A stretch of 40,664 nt of DNA from Zygnema cylindricum (lineage: Eukaryota > Streptophyta > Zygnematophyceae > Zygnematales > Zygnemataceae), in the NCBI GenBank assembly GCA_037447655.1, contig JBBHKE010002973.1, positions 686,417 to 727,080 on the forward strand. Reading direction: 5' to 3'. The position numbers were made by a program, and so were the translations under genes. Positions 38,869 to 40,664 of the stretch are shown one piece after another. How positions within the stretch are numbered: position 1 is the first letter of the stretch; the number at the start of each line of letters is the position of its first letter. The notes beneath the pieces were generated by a model. The model worked only from the letters and a program-made list of their open reading frames with translations, made no database searches and had not been told where the DNA came from.

Positions 38869-40664
38869 ATGGGTTTCGGAGAAGCTCCTCCTCCTGCACG
38901 TGCTGTCGAAGTGGTGAGTTTAGAACCCTCTTTTTCTAGACCTTGAAATTATAAATTGAGGAATGGACTGAAATCTAACAGAAATACTCGTAAATGTCTC
39001 TTAGTTTTGAAATTTGGAAGCTGTGTTAGATTTTTTTTTTGCCTTGGTCATTTTGTTTGCGTTACATTGTCCTCATACGCCACAATTAATAGCCTTTTCT
39101 CATAATTGTCACCGGAACAATAGAAAATATGAGAAGTCTCTTTCCATCTGTGACATTAGTCACGTAATTTATCTAATGTGACCTAGGTGACGCCTAGAGT
39201 CGTGTGTCACATGAGAGTAAGATGGGCATGATGGAAATCGGTGGTGGTTTCTTCACTATTCGCGAATATGGTCATATTCTGTCTTAATTTGAGACATTTA
39301 ACAAGATTTTTGAAGCCCACATTGGTGATTGCTATACCACGCGTGACATCGTCACAGATTTCATGTTAATATGTGACATACCGCCGGACATTAGTGATTC
39401 TAGATGTCATGTGTGACTTTGGTAGATGTTTTTCTATTAATGCGTGATAATCTCACGATTGGACGTTAGTGATTCTTAAACCATATGTGACATTGATGTC
39501 GAAAATAATGTGTGACAATAGTAGAGATTGTTCCGCATTTCATCTGTGACATTGGTGACGTTTTTGGCGATGTTGTGTTTTGTGTTCGCAGAATTCTGGG
39601 CTTTCAGCGAAGACGACAGTGGTAAGGATACTTATAACCTTAACACATGCAATAATTTTCATTGCAATATCATTGAATAGAAACAAATGCTTGAAAAGCA
39701 CCTCATTTAAAATAATAAAAATAATCATAATTTTTTTTCCCTTCAAGTATTATTTATTTCCGTATCTTTCTTTGAAATCCTTGAATTATATTAAAAAATT
39801 ATATTTGAATAGAGGGTCGATTGGACAATTATCGTAATGCTTTCAGTTTGCAACTGTATTGCCACGTGTCTCTGTAATAAGTCTCTCCAACACCATGCCC
39901 TCAACCGAAGTTCCATGTGAATTATTTTCCGTTGCATTCTGTTCCGTCCCGTTTTGCAGACAGAATTCTGGGCTTTTATGCCGTGTGGAGGATGCGCGAA
40001 ATCGGTGAAGGGCGCGTTGGAGAAAGTCAATGGTGAGGAAAAATTATGTATATGCTTTATTTTTTATGTTTACTTACATTAGTTTGTGTCGCATTTTTAT
40101 TTACAACAGACAGTGGTATGAATCAAAAAAAGGATCTATAGATGAAATTTATACTATCCACTGCAATAGATTGATTTGTTTGACATTGAGAAAGCCACGA
40201 CTCAAAATTGATGTCTCTAAGAAAGCTAATTATTTACTTTCACTCACAAATTTGAAATTGATCTCGAGTTTTCAGGTCACATTTCACAAATTAAAGACAA
40301 TGTTGGGAGGTAAAACACTAGGGTTTGACATAATTTTTGGACCTTGATATTTCATTCCCCTTTCATGCGTAATTTTTAACTATGTCACGTCGATTCGTCC
40401 GAAAATGTGCATTTTATGGCGTATATAGGAAATAGCAACCACTCGCTTTAAAACTAAAAAACACAAACTACTTCCATTTACGTTCTCTTTATTTGTTTAA
40501 ATTTTCAATTAGGTGTTCAAACTGTGACTATCATTCTGAAACACAAAATCGTGCGAGTTCTCGGAAATGCCTCCGTGGAGGAGCTCACAGCCGCCCTCGC
40601 AGCCAGAGGTGCCTCCGTAAAGGCTCTTGAGCGTGCTAAAACACAAAGTCTTACTATCAGTGTC
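38869..40664 (+). CDS. Small HMA-domain (ATX1-like) metallochaperone-type protein, 3' incomplete
   Basis: The exons are 38869-38913 (15 codons, MGFGEAPPPARAVEV), 39960-40032 (acceptor TTTTGCAG) and 40513-40664, which is open at the window edge. Phases agree. The protein reads TEFWAFMPCGGC, then AKSVKGALEKVNG, VQTVTIILKHKIVRVLG and SVEELTAALAARG. This is a heavy-metal-associated fold of the ATX1/CCH copper chaperone type, with the metal loop MPCGGC at residues 22-27 (Cys24 and Cys27). Such proteins pass Cu(I) to P-type ATPases in the secretory pathway, while longer plant forms (HIPPs) have tails. About 90 residues are visible, which nearly completes a single domain. The C-terminus is unknown, so chaperone versus HIPP-like cannot be decided. 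Intron 1 holds a potential cassette exon at 39592-39621. Confidence 0.85.
39110..39560. repeat. Scattered TGTGACAT motifs in HMA intron 1
   Basis: TGTGACATT, GTGTCACATG, CGTGACATCGTCACAG and similar words occur about ten times in 450 bp, some as short inverted pairs. They form an imperfect repeat with ATTAGTGATTCT between words at 39393 and 39468. Confidence 0.6.
39592..39621 (+). other. Possible 30-nt cassette exon, duplicate of HMA exon 2 start
   Basis: CAGAATTCTGGGCTTT at 39589-39604 repeats the start of exon 2 (39961-39976). Here it is preceded by a usable acceptor (TTCGCAG) and followed 30 nt later by a strong donor (GTG|GTAAGG). Inclusion would insert ten in-frame residues (NSGLSAKTTV) between residues 15 and 16. 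No sequence evidence says whether it is spliced. Confidence 0.45.

Overview
The window is eukaryotic nuclear DNA. It is AT-rich and intron-rich, and it is full of short transposable elements and minisatellites. Three recognisable genes point to the green lineage, most likely a streptophyte alga or a relative. First, the NUBP1/NBP35-type P-loop ATPase has the N-terminal four-cysteine motif but lacks the C-terminal CPxC motif, as plant NBP35 does. Second, a PPR-SMR protein is present, an architecture typical of plants. Third, exons of a Golgi Qb-SNARE resemble plant GOS11/GOS12. Degenerate TTTAGGG-like tracts fit this. I cannot name the species.

Layout. 0.27-3.18 kb: a two-exon PPR-SMR gene on the minus strand, with a (TCCAATG)n minisatellite in its intron. 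3.37-5.36 kb: the divergent intergenic region is almost entirely four abutting TIR elements (MITEs), the last two forming a 1.1-kb palindrome. 5.63-14.08 kb: a seven-exon NBP35 gene on the plus strand, fully reconstructed at 358 residues, whose introns carry more MITEs and one hAT-type MITE with 8-bp target duplications. 15.1-16.4 kb: fragments of a non-LTR retrotransposon. 16.7-25 kb: a less AT-rich stretch with a tRNA-like SINE head, decayed repeats, and exon-like open segments on the minus strand that I cannot name. 25.2-28.6 kb: MITEs and minisatellites. 29.57-31.53 kb: GOS1-like SNARE exons with the SNARE core missing and the terminal exon repeated. 33.6-34.3 kb: a three-exon unrecognised gene on the minus strand. 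35-38.4 kb: mostly repeats. 38.87 kb to the end: the 5' part of a small heavy-metal-associated (HMA) domain protein, running off the window.

The most unusual pattern is that introns carry short extra copies of the 3' splice site plus the first 15-40 nt of the exon that follows ('exon echoes'). I see this clearly in three genes: NBP35 exons 2 and 5, GOS1 exon 3 and its terminal exon, and HMA exon 2. A weaker form, repeating only intron-end sequence, precedes NBP35 exons 4 and 7. In the HMA gene the echo could be a 30-nt in-frame cassette exon.

All homology statements rest on recalled family features, not on a search. Exon borders are inferred from reading frame, phase and GT-AG consensus.
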